Positions 25,208-34,243 are shown, numbered from the stretch's first letter. The stretch is 64,000 nucleotides of DNA from Serpentinicella sp031432315 (GCF_031432315.1 NZ_JAVKGO010000001.1:1-64000); one strand, 5' to 3'. A program made the numbers and translations. The notes: generated by a model not told the origin, from the letters alone.

Positions 25208-27036
25208 AAGTTGATATACAAGATATACTTTATAACGTAGAAAAGCCTGCTCGATACTTAGGAAATGAAATTAATAGTATACACAAGGAAATCGATGAAA
25301 AAACAATACGATATGCTTTTTGTTTTCCAGATGTGTATGAAATCGGTATGAGTCACTTAGGGATGCAGATTATGTATCATTTGCTAAACAGCAAAGACAA
25401 TATTTTTTGTGAAAGAGTGTTTGCTCCAGCACTAGATATGGAAGAACAAATGAGAAAAAATAAAATACCTCTTTTTGGTTTAGAAAGTAGACAAGCATTA
25501 GACAAATTTGATTTTATAGGCTTTACACTACAATATGAACTAAGTTACACAAATATTTTAAATATGCTTGATATGGCTAATATACCTTTATATAGTTCGG
25601 AAAGAAAATCAAGGGATCCTATAATAATGGTTGGTGGGCCATGTGCATATAACCCTGAGCCAATAGCTGACTTTGTTGATATTGTTATATTAGGTGAAGG
25701 GGAAGAAGTTACATTAGAATTGATGGAATTATATGAGCAAGAAAAGAAACTTAATTACAGTAAAGAAGCTTTCTTAGAAAAAGCTGCCTTGATAAGGGGC
25801 GTATATGTTCCATCCTTATACAAGGTTAGTTACACCGAGGAAGGATGTATAAGTGAGTTTAAGCCACTAAAAGATAGCATACCGACACAAATAAAGAAAA
25901 GAATCATTCACGATCTGGATAATGTATATTATCCAGAAGCGCTAATAGTTCCTTATTTAGACGTAGTACATAATCGTATTATGTTAGAAATATTCAGAGG
26001 TTGTATGAGGGGATGTAGATTTTGTCAAGCTGGCATGATTTATAGGCCTGTTCGTGAAAAATCGGTTGATAAACTAACTGAATTAACTAAAAAATTGATT
26101 GATTCTACGGGATATGAGGAAATTTCTTTAGCATCTCTAAGTACAAGTGACTTTACACAACTAGAAGAGATTGTAAGGCATCTAATAGATACCTATAGCA
26201 AAGACAAGGTTGGAATTTCACTACCTTCCCTAAGGCTTGATAACTTTTCATTGGAAATTATAAAAGAAATACAAAAAGTTAGAAAAACAGGATTAACCTT
26301 TGCTCCTGAAGCAGGTAGTCAAAGACTAAGGGATGTCATAAATAAGGGATTAACTGAAGAAGATTTAGTTAATGCTGTAGAAAAAGCATTTGCATCAGGG
26401 TGGAGTAATGTAAAGTTGTATTTTATGATGGGATTGCCAACAGAAACCGATATTGATTTGCTTGGAATAAAACAAATGGCGCAAAAAGTTTTAGAAGTTT
26501 TTAAGAACACGCCAAAAGAAGTTAGAGCAAAAAGTATCAATGTTACTGTTAGCACATCTACCTTTGTACCTAAGCCTTTCACACCTTTCCAATGGGAACC
26601 ACAAATATCACAAGAGGAAATTAGCCGTAGACAAGCTTTACTTTCTGATGAACTTAAAATTAAAAATGTAAAGTATAATTACCATGATTCACAGACCAGT
26701 TTCCTTGAGGCAATATTTGCAAGAGGGGATAGAAGACTAAGTAAGGTCCTTGAAGCAGCATATAGGTTAGGGTGTAAATTTGATGGATGGGGAGAACATT
26801 TTAATTATAGTAAATGGATGGAAGCGTTTGAAAGCGTTAATTTAGATCCAGACTTTTATATTAGAAAAAGAAGCTATGAAGAAATATTACCCTGGGATCA
26901 TATTAGTGTAGGCGTAACCAAAAAGTTTCTTATTAAAGAAAATGAGAGAGCAAAAGAAGAAAAATTAACGGAAAATTGTAGAAAAAGCTGCTCTGCATGT
27001 GGTATAAATCAGAATTTTACAGGGGGCGTTTGTTAA
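25204..27036 (+). CDS. TIGR03960-type B12-binding radical SAM protein
   Basis: A 610-residue protein of the TIGR03960 family: an N-terminal B12-binding-like domain, then a radical SAM core with the 4Fe-4S motif C267-x3-C271-x2-C274 (CMRGCRFC) and an additional cysteine-rich C-terminus CRKSCSACGINQ. Such proteins are encoded beside a TIGR03936 partner and rng in many Firmicutes; the substrate is unknown. Its ATG overlaps the spoIVFB stop by four bases and its stop overlaps the next start by one base, so the three are translated in line. Confidence 0.9.
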   Translation: MKVDIQDILYNVEKPARYLGNEINSIHKEIDEKTIRYAFCFPDVYEIGMSHLGMQIMYHLLNSKDNIFCERVFAPALDMEEQMRKNKIPLFGLESRQALDKFDFIGFTLQYELSYTNILNMLDMANIPLYSSERKSRDPIIMVGGPCAYNPEPIADFVDIVILGEGEEVTLELMELYEQEKKLNYSKEAFLEKAALIRGVYVPSLYKVSYTEEGCISEFKPLKDSIPTQIKKRIIHDLDNVYYPEALIVPYLDVVHNRIMLEIFRGCMRGCRFCQAGMIYRPVREKSVDKLTELTKKLIDSTGYEEISLASLSTSDFTQLEEIVRHLIDTYSKDKVGISLPSLRLDNFSLEIIKEIQKVRKTGLTFAPEAGSQRLRDVINKGLTEEDLVNAVEKAFASGWSNVKLYFMMGLPTETDIDLLGIKQMAQKVLEVFKNTPKEVRAKSINVTVSTSTFVPKPFTPFQWEPQISQEEISRRQALLSDELKIKNVKYNYHDSQTSFLEAIFARGDRRLSKVLEAAYRLGCKFDGWGEHFNYSKWMEAFESVNLDPDFYIRKRSYEEILPWDHISVGVTKKFLIKENERAKEEKLTENCRKSCSACGINQNFTGGVC

Positions 27037-27749
27037 TGTTTAAAATTCGTTCTAAATTTTATAAAAAAGATGATATGGTATTTATATCGCATTTAGACCT
27101 GTTAAGAGTTTTTGAAAGAGCTATGAGAAGAGCACAAATTCCTATTGCATATAGCCAAGGATTTAATCCACACCCTATAATGGCGTTCTCATCAGCCCTT
27201 AGTCTTGGAGTATCAAGTGATTCGGAATATGTAGATATAACATTACTTGAAAGTTTACAAGAAGAAGATTTTACAAAAAAACTAAATGAAGTATTACCAC
27301 CCGGACTTAAAATTATTTTTAGCAGAAGTGTAGGAATAAAGGAAAAAGCTTTAATGGCGGAAGTATGTAGTTCTATATATTTCACCCGGTTTTTATTAAC
27401 AGAAAAATATTCAGAAGATAATTTTAGTAAAAATTTAAAAGAATTTATGAGTTTAGATGAAATTATTATAAAAAAGGAAAAGAAAAAACGAAAAGGTCGA
27501 AAAAAAATAAGTATAGTAAAAGAGATTGATCTTAGAAAATTAGTTTTCGATATGGAGTTATCAAAATTAGAATCAAATGAAGTTATTTTAAAACTAGTAT
27601 TATCTGCAGGTGAAAAGGGAAATGTAAAACCAGAAACTGTGATTAATGAGCTAATAAATCGGTTTGAAATGCCAATTGAATTAAAATCACTCAGAATCCA
27701 CCGAGGTGCTTTATTAAATGAAGAAGGACAAGAACTAATGCAGCCTTAA
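27036..27749 (+). CDS. TIGR03936/DUF2344 protein, radical-SAM-linked
   Basis: A 237-residue protein of the TIGR03936 (DUF2344) family: the N-terminal MFKIRSKFYKKDDMVFISHLDLLRVFERAMRRAQIPIAYSQGFNPHP region is diagnostic. In some species it is fused to the radical SAM protein encoded just upstream; here the two overlap by one base (TAATG). The start is the ATG at 27036 with AGGGGG upstream. The C-terminal half contains a lysine-rich run (KKEKKKRKGRKK), which suggests RNA contact but proves nothing. Confidence 0.88.
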   Translation: MFKIRSKFYKKDDMVFISHLDLLRVFERAMRRAQIPIAYSQGFNPHPIMAFSSALSLGVSSDSEYVDITLLESLQEEDFTKKLNEVLPPGLKIIFSRSVGIKEKALMAEVCSSIYFTRFLLTEKYSEDNFSKNLKEFMSLDEIIIKKEKKKRKGRKKISIVKEIDLRKLVFDMELSKLESNEVILKLVLSAGEKGNVKPETVINELINRFEMPIELKSLRIHRGALLNEEGQELMQP

Positions 27750-27783
27750 ATAACTAAAATCGTTTGAAAGTTAGGTGTGCCAA

Positions 27784-29274
27784 ATGAAACAAATACTTGT
27801 AGATGTTGGAGTTAGTGAATCAAGACTAGCCTTACTTGAAGATAATAATCTTGTAGAATTTTATATTGAGAGAAAAAATAATAAAAAGATTGTAGGCAAT
27901 GTATATAAAGGTCGAGTTATAAATGTTTTGCCGGGTATGGAAGCAGCCTTTGTTGATATTGGTTTAGAAAAAAATGGATTTCTTCATGTGAAAGATGCAA
28001 TACCAGAATTTAGTGAATCAAATAATATTAATTATGAAAACATTCACATAAAAGATTACATTAAACAGGGACAAGAAATAATTGTACAAGTAATTAAGGA
28101 TCCAATAGGATCAAAAGGAGCTAGATTGACCACGCATATCACTTTGCCCGGACGATTTATTGTCCTCATGCCAACTACAGACTATATTGGTGTTTCTAGA
28201 CGTATAGTGAGCGATACAGAAAGAGATAGGCTTAGAGAAGAAATAGAACAAATTAAGCCCAATAACATGGGTGTTATAGTTCGAACTGTTGCAGAAGGAA
28301 AGACTAAGGAAGATTTTAATGATGATATAAAATTTTTATTGAAGCTTTGGCAAAAAATTGAAAAAGAAAAGCTTCTCGGTTATGCACCAAGAAGAATTTA
28401 TAAAGAATTTGACCTTATTAGTCGAAATATAAGAGATAAACTAACCACTGAAATCGATGAGTTTATAATTAATGATGAAGATGAATTTAGCCAAGCCCAG
28501 GAGTTAATTGAGCTACTTTCCCCATCTTTAAAGAATAGAATAAAGCTTTATAGCGACGACATGGAACTATTTGAAAATTATACAGTGGAATCACAGTTAA
28601 GCAAAAACTTAAATAGAAAGATATGGCTAAAAAGTGGCGGATATATAGTTATAGATTCAACAGAAGCACTTACAGTTATAGACGTGAACACAGGGAAATA
28701 TGTAGGCAGTACAAATTTATCAGAAACCATATTAAAGACAAATATTGAAGCCGCTCAAGAGATTGGAAAACAATTAAGATTAAGAGACATCGGCGGGATT
28801 ATTATCATTGATTTTATTGATATGATTAAAATAAAAGATGGAGAAGTTGTATTATCAGAGTTAGAAAAAGTTTTATTAAAAGATCCAACAAAAACGAAGA
28901 TTTTAGGATTAACGCAACTAGGATTAGTAGAACTAACCCGTAAAAAAGTTCGAGAACGATTAGAGTCTGCTCTGAAAAAAGATTGTATATGTTGTGAGGG
29001 GACAGGTAAAGTATTATGTGAATATGTTGGTATTCAAAAAATTGAAAAAGAATTAGTGCGATTAAAAACCCATACAAATGCTGAAGCAGTGATTTTTGAA
29101 GTACATACCGATACCCTCAAATTAATAAATAAAGACACACATATTTTATCTGACATTGAGAATAAAACTAAAATTAAAAGTTTTTTTCTAATAAATGACA
29201 AACTACGGCTTGATGAGTTTAAAGTAAAATTAATTGGAAGATATGAATTTATTAAAAAGGAGTTAAGTAAGTAA
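27784..29274 (+). CDS. rng: Ribonuclease E/G family endoribonuclease
   Basis: A 496-residue RNase G-type enzyme. An S1-like RNA-binding region (GNVYKGRVINVLPGMEAAFVDIGLEKNGFLHVKD) lies near residues 38-72, the catalytic DNase-I-like part contains the metal ligands of TVIDVNTGKYVG and IIIIDFIDM, and the zinc-link CICCEGTGK motif is at about residue 403. It processes rRNA and mRNA. The ATG at 27784 follows TTAGGTG; a GTG at 27775 overlaps that ribosome site. It lies upstream of rplU, as usual. Confidence 0.94.
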   Translation: MKQILVDVGVSESRLALLEDNNLVEFYIERKNNKKIVGNVYKGRVINVLPGMEAAFVDIGLEKNGFLHVKDAIPEFSESNNINYENIHIKDYIKQGQEIIVQVIKDPIGSKGARLTTHITLPGRFIVLMPTTDYIGVSRRIVSDTERDRLREEIEQIKPNNMGVIVRTVAEGKTKEDFNDDIKFLLKLWQKIEKEKLLGYAPRRIYKEFDLISRNIRDKLTTEIDEFIINDEDEFSQAQELIELLSPSLKNRIKLYSDDMELFENYTVESQLSKNLNRKIWLKSGGYIVIDSTEALTVIDVNTGKYVGSTNLSETILKTNIEAAQEIGKQLRLRDIGGIIIIDFIDMIKIKDGEVVLSELEKVLLKDPTKTKILGLTQLGLVELTRKKVRERLESALKKDCICCEGTGKVLCEYVGIQKIEKELVRLKTHTNAEAVIFEVHTDTLKLINKDTHILSDIENKTKIKSFFLINDKLRLDEFKVKLIGRYEFIKKELSK

Positions 29275-29284
29275 AAAGCCTATG

Positions 29285-29313
29285 TTGACATGAATAAATA
29301 GATATGATATTAT
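29285..29313 (+). promoter_or_regulatory. SigA-type promoter of rplU
   Basis: TTGACA, 17 bases, TATTAT, immediately after the rng stop; it drives the L21 leader and rplU-prp-rpmA. Confidence 0.8.
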
Positions 29314-29319
29314 CTATAT

Positions 29320-29396
29320 CTGTAGGTAGCCGCACAAATAAGGTTTTAAAACATAGTACCTATATTTGGCGAGACTGGTTTGAGGAGGTGTAAGAC
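29320..29396 (+). promoter_or_regulatory. Ribosomal protein L21 leader
   Basis: The 5' leader of rplU contains GTAGGTAGCCGCACAAATA pairing in part with TACCTATATTTGGCGA about 30 bases on, with GAGGAGGTG near the start codon. This matches the L21 leader known from Firmicutes, thought to bind L21 for autoregulation. No terminator hairpin is visible in the leader, so control would be translational. Confidence 0.7.
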
Positions 29397-29708
29397 ATGT
29401 ATGCAATAATTGAAACAGGCGGGAAACAATATACAGTAAGAGAAGGTGACACAGTTTTTGTTGAAAAAATTGATGCTGTAGAAGGTGACGTTGTTACTAT
29501 TCAGAATGTATTAGCTGTTTCTAAAGATGGTAACTTACAAGTAGGGAACCCACAATTAGAAGGTGCCAATGTTGAAGCAAAAGTTGAAAAACAAGGCAAA
29601 GGCAAAAAAATTATAGTTTTTAAGTACAAGCGTAAAAAAGACTATCGTAGAAAACAAGGTCATCGTCAGCCATTTACTAAGTTAGTAGTAGAAAAAATTA
29701 ACGCTTAG
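29397..29708 (+). CDS. rplU: 50S ribosomal protein L21
   Basis: A 103-residue L21, full length, with the family blocks YAIIETGGKQYTVREGDTVFVEKI and KKIIVFKYKRKKDYRRKQGHRQPFT. It binds 23S rRNA. It begins the rplU-prp-rpmA operon downstream of a strong promoter and leader. AGGAGGTG is upstream of the ATG. Confidence 0.98.
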   Translation: MYAIIETGGKQYTVREGDTVFVEKIDAVEGDVVTIQNVLAVSKDGNLQVGNPQLEGANVEAKVEKQGKGKKIIVFKYKRKKDYRRKQGHRQPFTKLVVEKINA

Positions 29709-29718
29709 GAATAAGACA

Positions 29719-30051
29719 ATGATAAAAATTGAAATATTTCGAAACAAACAAAAAGAAGTAAATAAATATGTAGTTTCAGGCCATGCTCAGGCAGCTGAAT
29801 ATGGGCAAGATATTGTTTGCTCGGCAGTTTCTGTATTGAGTCAAACAACATTATTAGGGCTGTATGAAGTTGCAGAAATCAAAGTAGATTATGAAATTCA
29901 AGATGGTTACTTGCGATGCAGTGTACCAGAAAGTATTTCCAGTGAGGCACGAAAAAAGGCTAATCTATTAATTGACACAATGATTATTGGCATGAGGAAT
30001 ATAAGCGAAAGTTATTCTAAATATATCGATTTCCATGACAAGGAGGTGTAG
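29719..30051 (+). CDS. prp: Ribosomal-processing cysteine protease Prp
   Basis: A 110-residue Prp (YsxB family), which removes the N-terminal extension from L27. The catalytic histidine is in VSGHAQAAEYG and the cysteine in DIVCSAVSVLSQ, at the expected 11-12 residue separation. It is located between rplU and rpmA; its substrate, the extended L27, is encoded three bases downstream. Confidence 0.96.
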   Translation: MIKIEIFRNKQKEVNKYVVSGHAQAAEYGQDIVCSAVSVLSQTTLLGLYEVAEIKVDYEIQDGYLRCSVPESISSEARKKANLLIDTMIIGMRNISESYSKYIDFHDKEV

Positions 30052-30054
30052 GTC

Positions 30055-30357
30055 ATGTTACTAAAAATTAATTTACAGTTATTTGCTAGTAAAAAAGGAG
30101 TAGGTTCTACTAAAAACGGACGTGACAGTATAGCAAAAAGACTAGGCGTTAAAAGAGCTGATGGTCAATTTGTTACAGCTGGAAATATTTTAGTTAGACA
30201 AAGAGGAACTAAAATCCATCCAGGGACTAATGTTGGGATTGGTGGAGATGATACACTATTTGCATTAGTTGATGGAGTTGTGAAGTTTGAAAGAAAAGGC
30301 AGAGATAAAAAACAAGTAAGCATTCAACCAAAAGAATCAGAAGTTGTTGCTCAATAA
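30055..30357 (+). CDS. rpmA: 50S ribosomal protein L27, with cleavable N-terminal extension
   Basis: A 100-residue L27 near the peptidyl-transferase centre. The N-terminus MLLKINLQLFASKKG contains the Prp recognition motif of Firmicutes, LNLQFFA in Staphylococcus, so the first ten residues are expected to be removed after the alanine to expose SKKG. The Prp gene is next door. The usual next gene, obgE, is absent: a terminator follows and then spoIIGA. Confidence 0.98.
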   Translation: MLLKINLQLFASKKGVGSTKNGRDSIAKRLGVKRADGQFVTAGNILVRQRGTKIHPGTNVGIGGDDTLFALVDGVVKFERKGRDKKQVSIQPKESEVVAQ

Positions 30358-30368
30358 TTAAAATAAAA

Positions 30369-30415
30369 AAAAAGTGGCTATAGAAATATTTTATTTCTAT
30401 AGCCACTTTTTTTAT
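30369..30415 (+). terminator. Terminator of the rplU operon
   Basis: Long stem AGTGGCTATAGAAATA/TATTTCTATAGCCACT with A-run and T-run on either side. Confidence 0.92.
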
Positions 30416-30493
30416 TTTATAAATAATGAAAAGTACTGGATTTCATAAGGTTGAGTATAGATTTAAAACAAATTTAATCTTAGAAATATAAAC

Positions 30494-30540
30494 TTCGACT
30501 TCATGAAATGACAAAAAAATTAATACACTTTATATATAAT
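30494..30540 (+). promoter_or_regulatory. Possible Spo0A-controlled promoter of spoIIGA
   Basis: ATGACA at 30508-30513 and TATAAT at 30535-30540 are 21 bases apart, the unusually long spacing known from the Bacillus spoIIG promoter. A near 0A box (TTCGACT) lies at 30494-30500, upstream of the -35. Both elements are short; support is suggestive only. Confidence 0.4.
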
Positions 30541-30608
30541 ATACATAAGTTGCAAGTTTTTAGAATATAACTCATATAAAATTGATGTCCCAGTTAGGGT
30601 GATGGAAA

Positions 30609-31499
30609 GTGATTGTTTATGCAGAGTATGTATTGTTAGAAAATTTTATAATGAACTATATAATATTACATATGACTAGTAAGTTTAGTAAATACCCGTC
30701 AAAGAAATATAAGTTATTAATTGCTGCATTTATTAGTGCGTTATACGCTTTTATAATTTTTATCCCATCATTACACTTTTTGTTTACCGTAATTATGAAA
30801 TTAGCTTGTTCAATGGTTATAATTGTGCTAGCTTATACACCTCATAAATTTAAAGATTTTTTTCGGTTACTGGGGATATTTTATTTAATTACTTTAATAT
30901 TTGGAGGTGCAGGTTTTGCAATATTTTATTTTACAAATTTTAATGGAATAATAAGCAACGGGATTTTTTATACTACAGATGTCTCAGCTAAAAATATATT
31001 TATAGCTGGTGGAACAGCATACTTACTTATACATTTTGTCTGGGGATATATTACAGACCAAGTAAAGAAAGATAAAATTTTTTTAAAAGTAAAAATACAA
31101 ATAAAAGATACTATTGTTGAATGTGTTGGTTTAGTTGATACGGGTAATGCATTGAAAGATCCACTTACTAATTATCCTGTTATGGTTGTAGAGTATAAGG
31201 CTTTAGAACATATTTTACCACTTGAAATAACAGATGTATTCTCAAGTTCTAAATATCCAAGTTTAGAGCAATTATCAGAGATATTTAATCACAATGAATG
31301 GATTACAAGAATAAGGATGATACCATTTAAGGCGCTAGGAACAGAAAATGGAATGTTAATAGGCATAAAACCGGATATGGTCTTTATTGAAAAAGACCAG
31401 GATGTTAAAAATATAAAAGATATTATTGTAGCAGTATATAATAATGAACTTTCGAAAGATGGGAATTATAAGGCACTACTTCATCCGGACTTATTATAG
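30609..31499 (+). CDS. spoIIGA: Sigma-E processing peptidase SpoIIGA
   Basis: A 296-residue protein with five N-terminal membrane segments and a cytoplasmic aspartic-protease-like domain, with the catalytic motif DTGN at Asp177 (GLVDTGNALKDP). It removes the pro-sequence of SigE after a signal from the forespore. The GTG at 30609 has AGGGTGAT five bases upstream. The sigE gene follows after 24 bases, the classic spoIIG arrangement. Confidence 0.94.
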   Translation: MIVYAEYVLLENFIMNYIILHMTSKFSKYPSKKYKLLIAAFISALYAFIIFIPSLHFLFTVIMKLACSMVIIVLAYTPHKFKDFFRLLGIFYLITLIFGGAGFAIFYFTNFNGIISNGIFYTTDVSAKNIFIAGGTAYLLIHFVWGYITDQVKKDKIFLKVKIQIKDTIVECVGLVDTGNALKDPLTNYPVMVVEYKALEHILPLEITDVFSSSKYPSLEQLSEIFNHNEWITRIRMIPFKALGTENGMLIGIKPDMVFIEKDQDVKNIKDIIVAVYNNELSKDGNYKALLHPDLL

Positions 31500-31523
31500 A
31501 CCACATTATTAGGAGGTAGAAAA

Positions 31524-32258
31524 ATGGTTGTTTTTTTAAAAAAGCTTAAACTTGTAATAAGATACAATGCAGTGAAGTTACTTAAAAAGTTTAATATATC
31601 TACTGAAGATACGATTTATTATATTGGTGGTAGTGAGACATTGCCTCCTCCATTGTCTAACGATGAAGAAAGTTATTTAATACAAAAATTAAAAGATGAT
31701 AGGAGTACAGCACGTTCAGTACTAATAGAAAGGAATTTAAGATTAGTAGTGTATATTGCAAGAAAATTCGAAAACACTGGTATAGGAGTTGAAGATTTAA
31801 TATCTATTGGTACAATTGGTTTGATTAAAGCAGTGAACACATTTAATCCAGATAAAAATATAAAATTAGCTACTTATGCTTCAAGGTGTATAGAGAATGA
31901 AATTTTGATGTATTTACGAAGAAATAATAAAGTAAGAATGGAAGTTTCTTTTGATGAGCCATTAAACATTGATTGGGATGGAAATGAGTTACTGTTATCA
32001 GATATTCTTGGTACAGAAAATGATGTAACCTATAGGTTGTTAGAGGAAGAAGTGGATAGGAATTTATTAAAAGATGCATTAAGTAAATTAAATAATAGAG
32101 AGAAAAAGATTATGGAGTTAAGATTCGGTTTAAGTTCAGGAAAAGAGCGGACACAAAAAGAAGTGGCTGACCTATTAGGCATTTCACAGTCGTACATATC
32201 AAGGTTGGAAAAAAGAATCATAGTAAGGTTACAAAAGGAAATAAATAAGTTAATATAA
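31524..32258 (+). CDS. sigE: RNA polymerase sporulation sigma factor SigE
   Basis: A 244-residue sigma-70 family factor for the early mother cell. A pro-sequence of about 27 residues precedes YYIGGSETLPPPLS, where SpoIIGA cleaves in Bacillus. Region 2 (LVVYIARKFENTGIGVEDLISIGTIGLIKAV) and the region 4 helix-turn-helix (TQKEVADLLGISQSYISRLEKR) are complete. It is ended by the hairpin at 32291-32325. Confidence 0.97.
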   Translation: MVVFLKKLKLVIRYNAVKLLKKFNISTEDTIYYIGGSETLPPPLSNDEESYLIQKLKDDRSTARSVLIERNLRLVVYIARKFENTGIGVEDLISIGTIGLIKAVNTFNPDKNIKLATYASRCIENEILMYLRRNNKVRMEVSFDEPLNIDWDGNELLLSDILGTENDVTYRLLEEEVDRNLLKDALSKLNNREKKIMELRFGLSSGKERTQKEVADLLGISQSYISRLEKRIIVRLQKEINKLI

Positions 32259-32290
32259 AATCTACATGGAGTTTCGTTGCATTGGTATAA

Positions 32291-32325
32291 GGCGTATTTG
32301 AGTATAACTCGAATATGCTTTTTTA
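32291..32325 (+). terminator. Terminator of spoIIGA-sigE
   Basis: GCGTATTTGAG/CTCGAATATGC stem with G-T pairs, five-base loop and T run. Confidence 0.85.
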
Positions 32326-32477
32326 TATTTTTTTGTAATTTTAATATATAAAATAAACTAGGAAATGTTGTTAATATTTTCTGTTTATTTTAGTGTTAAT
32401 TACAGTATAAAAATAACTAACAGGTCAATAATCTAAGTATACTAAAGGGGTAATTCATAGTGAAAGGACGAAATACA

Positions 32478-33251
32478 ATGCATATTAACAAAGTTGAAAT
32501 CTGCGGAGTTAACACATCCGAATTACCAGTATTGACAAACAAAGAAATGAGAGGATTATTTGACTTAATAAAAGCAGGGGACAATGAAGCAAGAGAAAAA
32601 TTTGTTCAAGGAAATCTTAGATTAGTTTTAAGTGTAATACAACGCTTCAATAATAGAGGGGAGCATGTAGATGACTTATTTCAAGTAGGATGTATTGGAT
32701 TAATCAAGGCTATAGACAACTTTGATTTAAGTCATAATGTTAAATTCTCAACATATGCAGTACCGATGATTATCGGAGAAATTCGGAGATACTTAAGAGA
32801 CAATAACTCTATACGAGTAAGTAGATCTTTGAGAGATACAGCCTATAAAGCTTTACAAGTTAGAGATCAGCTCATTAATCAAAATTCAAAAGAACCAACT
32901 ATATCAGAAATTGCTTCAAAACTTGATATGCCAAGAGAAGATGTTATTTTTGCTTTAGATGCCATCCAAGACCCAGTATCATTGTTTGAGCCCATTTACC
33001 ATGATAGTGGAGATACAATATATGTAATGGATCAGGTGAGCGATAAGAAAAGTGAAGATGAAACTTGGATAGACGGTATTGCTTTAAGTGAAGCAATGCG
33101 TAAGTTAAATGAAAGAGAGAAACTAATTCTTAACTTAAGATTTTTTCAAGGAAGAACACAAATGGAGGTTGCCGAAGAAATAGGAATTTCACAAGCTCAG
33201 GTATCTAGACTTGAGAAAACAGCAGTAAGACATATGAAAAAGTATGTATAA
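32478..33251 (+). CDS. sigG: RNA polymerase sporulation sigma factor SigG
   Basis: A 257-residue forespore sigma factor. The N-terminal KVEICGVNTSELPVL stretch is the SigG hallmark (Bacillus has KVEICGVDTSKLPVL); regions 2 and 4 are full (NLRLVLSVIQRFNNRGEHVDDLFQVG; TQMEVAEEIGISQAQVSRLEK). The ATG at 32478 with AAAGGA nine bases upstream gives the family N-terminus; a GTG at 32460 with AAAGGGG upstream is the alternative. A GTTTA at 32383 resembles a SigF -35, but the -10 match is poor, so I make no promoter call. As in Bacillus, sigG follows sigE, but here a terminator separates them. Confidence 0.96.
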   Translation: MHINKVEICGVNTSELPVLTNKEMRGLFDLIKAGDNEAREKFVQGNLRLVLSVIQRFNNRGEHVDDLFQVGCIGLIKAIDNFDLSHNVKFSTYAVPMIIGEIRRYLRDNNSIRVSRSLRDTAYKALQVRDQLINQNSKEPTISEIASKLDMPREDVIFALDAIQDPVSLFEPIYHDSGDTIYVMDQVSDKKSEDETWIDGIALSEAMRKLNEREKLILNLRFFQGRTQMEVAEEIGISQAQVSRLEKTAVRHMKKYV

Positions 33252-33275
33252 TAACGTAAGAGCTCTAATTTTCAG

Positions 33276-33306
33276 AAGATAACTTATTAAAGTTATCTTT
33301 TTTTTC
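33276..33306 (+). terminator. Terminator of sigG
   Basis: AAGATAACT/AGTTATCTT stem with six-base loop and a T-rich tail. Confidence 0.88.
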
Positions 33307-33391
33307 TGAAAAAGTAATAATATCCTATTATATCTAATAAATTTAAACTAGGGTTTGTACAAGAATATTAATGATTGTTAGGAGGAAAATA

Positions 33392-33712
33392 ATGATTAAA
33401 GCAACTGATTTAACACAGAAAGAAGTTATCAGTCTTAGTGATGGACGTAGGCTGGGTTTAATATCAGACTTAGAAGTAGATTTAAAGAGAGGAAGAATTA
33501 ATGCGATAATTGTACCTAGTGAAGAAAAAGGATTTAACTTTCTAAATAAAGAAGCAGATCAAGAAATAAGATGGGGGCAAATTAGAAAAATTGGTTTTGA
33601 CGTTATATTAGTGGAGTTAATAAATAATACAGATGTAAATAAAGAAGATAGCGCTTTATTAATAAAAAGTGAGAAACATATAATAGATATAGAAGATGAT
33701 GGTAAAGAATAA
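33392..33712 (+). CDS. YlmC/YmxH family sporulation protein
   Basis: A 106-residue PRC-barrel-type protein of the YlmC/YmxH family (EVISLSDGRRLGLISDLEVDLKRGRINAIIVPS, WGQIRKIGFDVILVEL). In Bacillus, ylmC/ymxH genes are near sporulation and division genes and their function is unsettled. The true start is the ATG at 33392, after AGGAGG; the ATG at 33371 lies before that ribosome site and is not used. Confidence 0.88.
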   Translation: MIKATDLTQKEVISLSDGRRLGLISDLEVDLKRGRINAIIVPSEEKGFNFLNKEADQEIRWGQIRKIGFDVILVELINNTDVNKEDSALLIKSEKHIIDIEDDGKE

Positions 33713-33780
33713 ATTATTTAGACATCAAGTTAGAACTATATTATAATAATGATACAAAGAGAACAAAAGGAGGAGATTCA

Positions 33781-34239
33781 ATGAATTGTCCTTTTTGTGG
33801 ATATTCAGATTGTAAAGTAGTGGATTCAAGACCAACAGAAGAAGGACAGGCAATTCGACGAAGAAGAGAATGTATTGATTGTAACAAAAGGTTTACAACT
33901 TATGAAAAAATAGAGCAAGTTCCTCTAATTGTTATTAAAAAAGGTGGAAATAGAGAGCCCTTTGATAGTAATAAAGTAATTAATGGTATTATAAGATCTT
34001 GTGAAAAAAGACCCGTATCATTAAAAGACATTGAGATGATTATAAGTGAAATTGAAAAAGAAGTATATAATTCTCTAGAGAGAGAAATTACAACAGAGCT
34101 AATCGGTGAACTAGTAATGATTCATCTAAAAAAACTTGATGAAGTCGCTTATGTTAGATTTGCATCTGTATATAGAGAATTCAAAGATATTAATACCTTT
34201 TTAGGCGAATTAAAAAAATTATTAGATGAAAAACATTAA
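33781..34239 (+). CDS. nrdR: Transcriptional regulator NrdR
   Basis: A 152-residue NrdR repressor of ribonucleotide reductase genes. The N-terminal zinc ribbon (CPFCGYSDCKVVDSRPTEEGQAIRRRRECIDCNKRFTTYE) and the ATP-cone domain (PLIVIKKGGNREPFDSNKVINGI) are complete. It senses dATP/ATP. No nrd structural gene is in the window. AAGGAGGAG precedes the ATG; a terminator follows. Confidence 0.98.
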   Translation: MNCPFCGYSDCKVVDSRPTEEGQAIRRRRECIDCNKRFTTYEKIEQVPLIVIKKGGNREPFDSNKVINGIIRSCEKRPVSLKDIEMIISEIEKEVYNSLEREITTELIGELVMIHLKKLDEVAYVRFASVYREFKDINTFLGELKKLLDEKH

Positions 34240-34243
34240 CGTT

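Noticed and set aside
32383..32410. GTTTA element before sigG as a SigF promoter
   Set aside because: The -35 fits but the -10 17 bases on has only a partial match, so no promoter is called.
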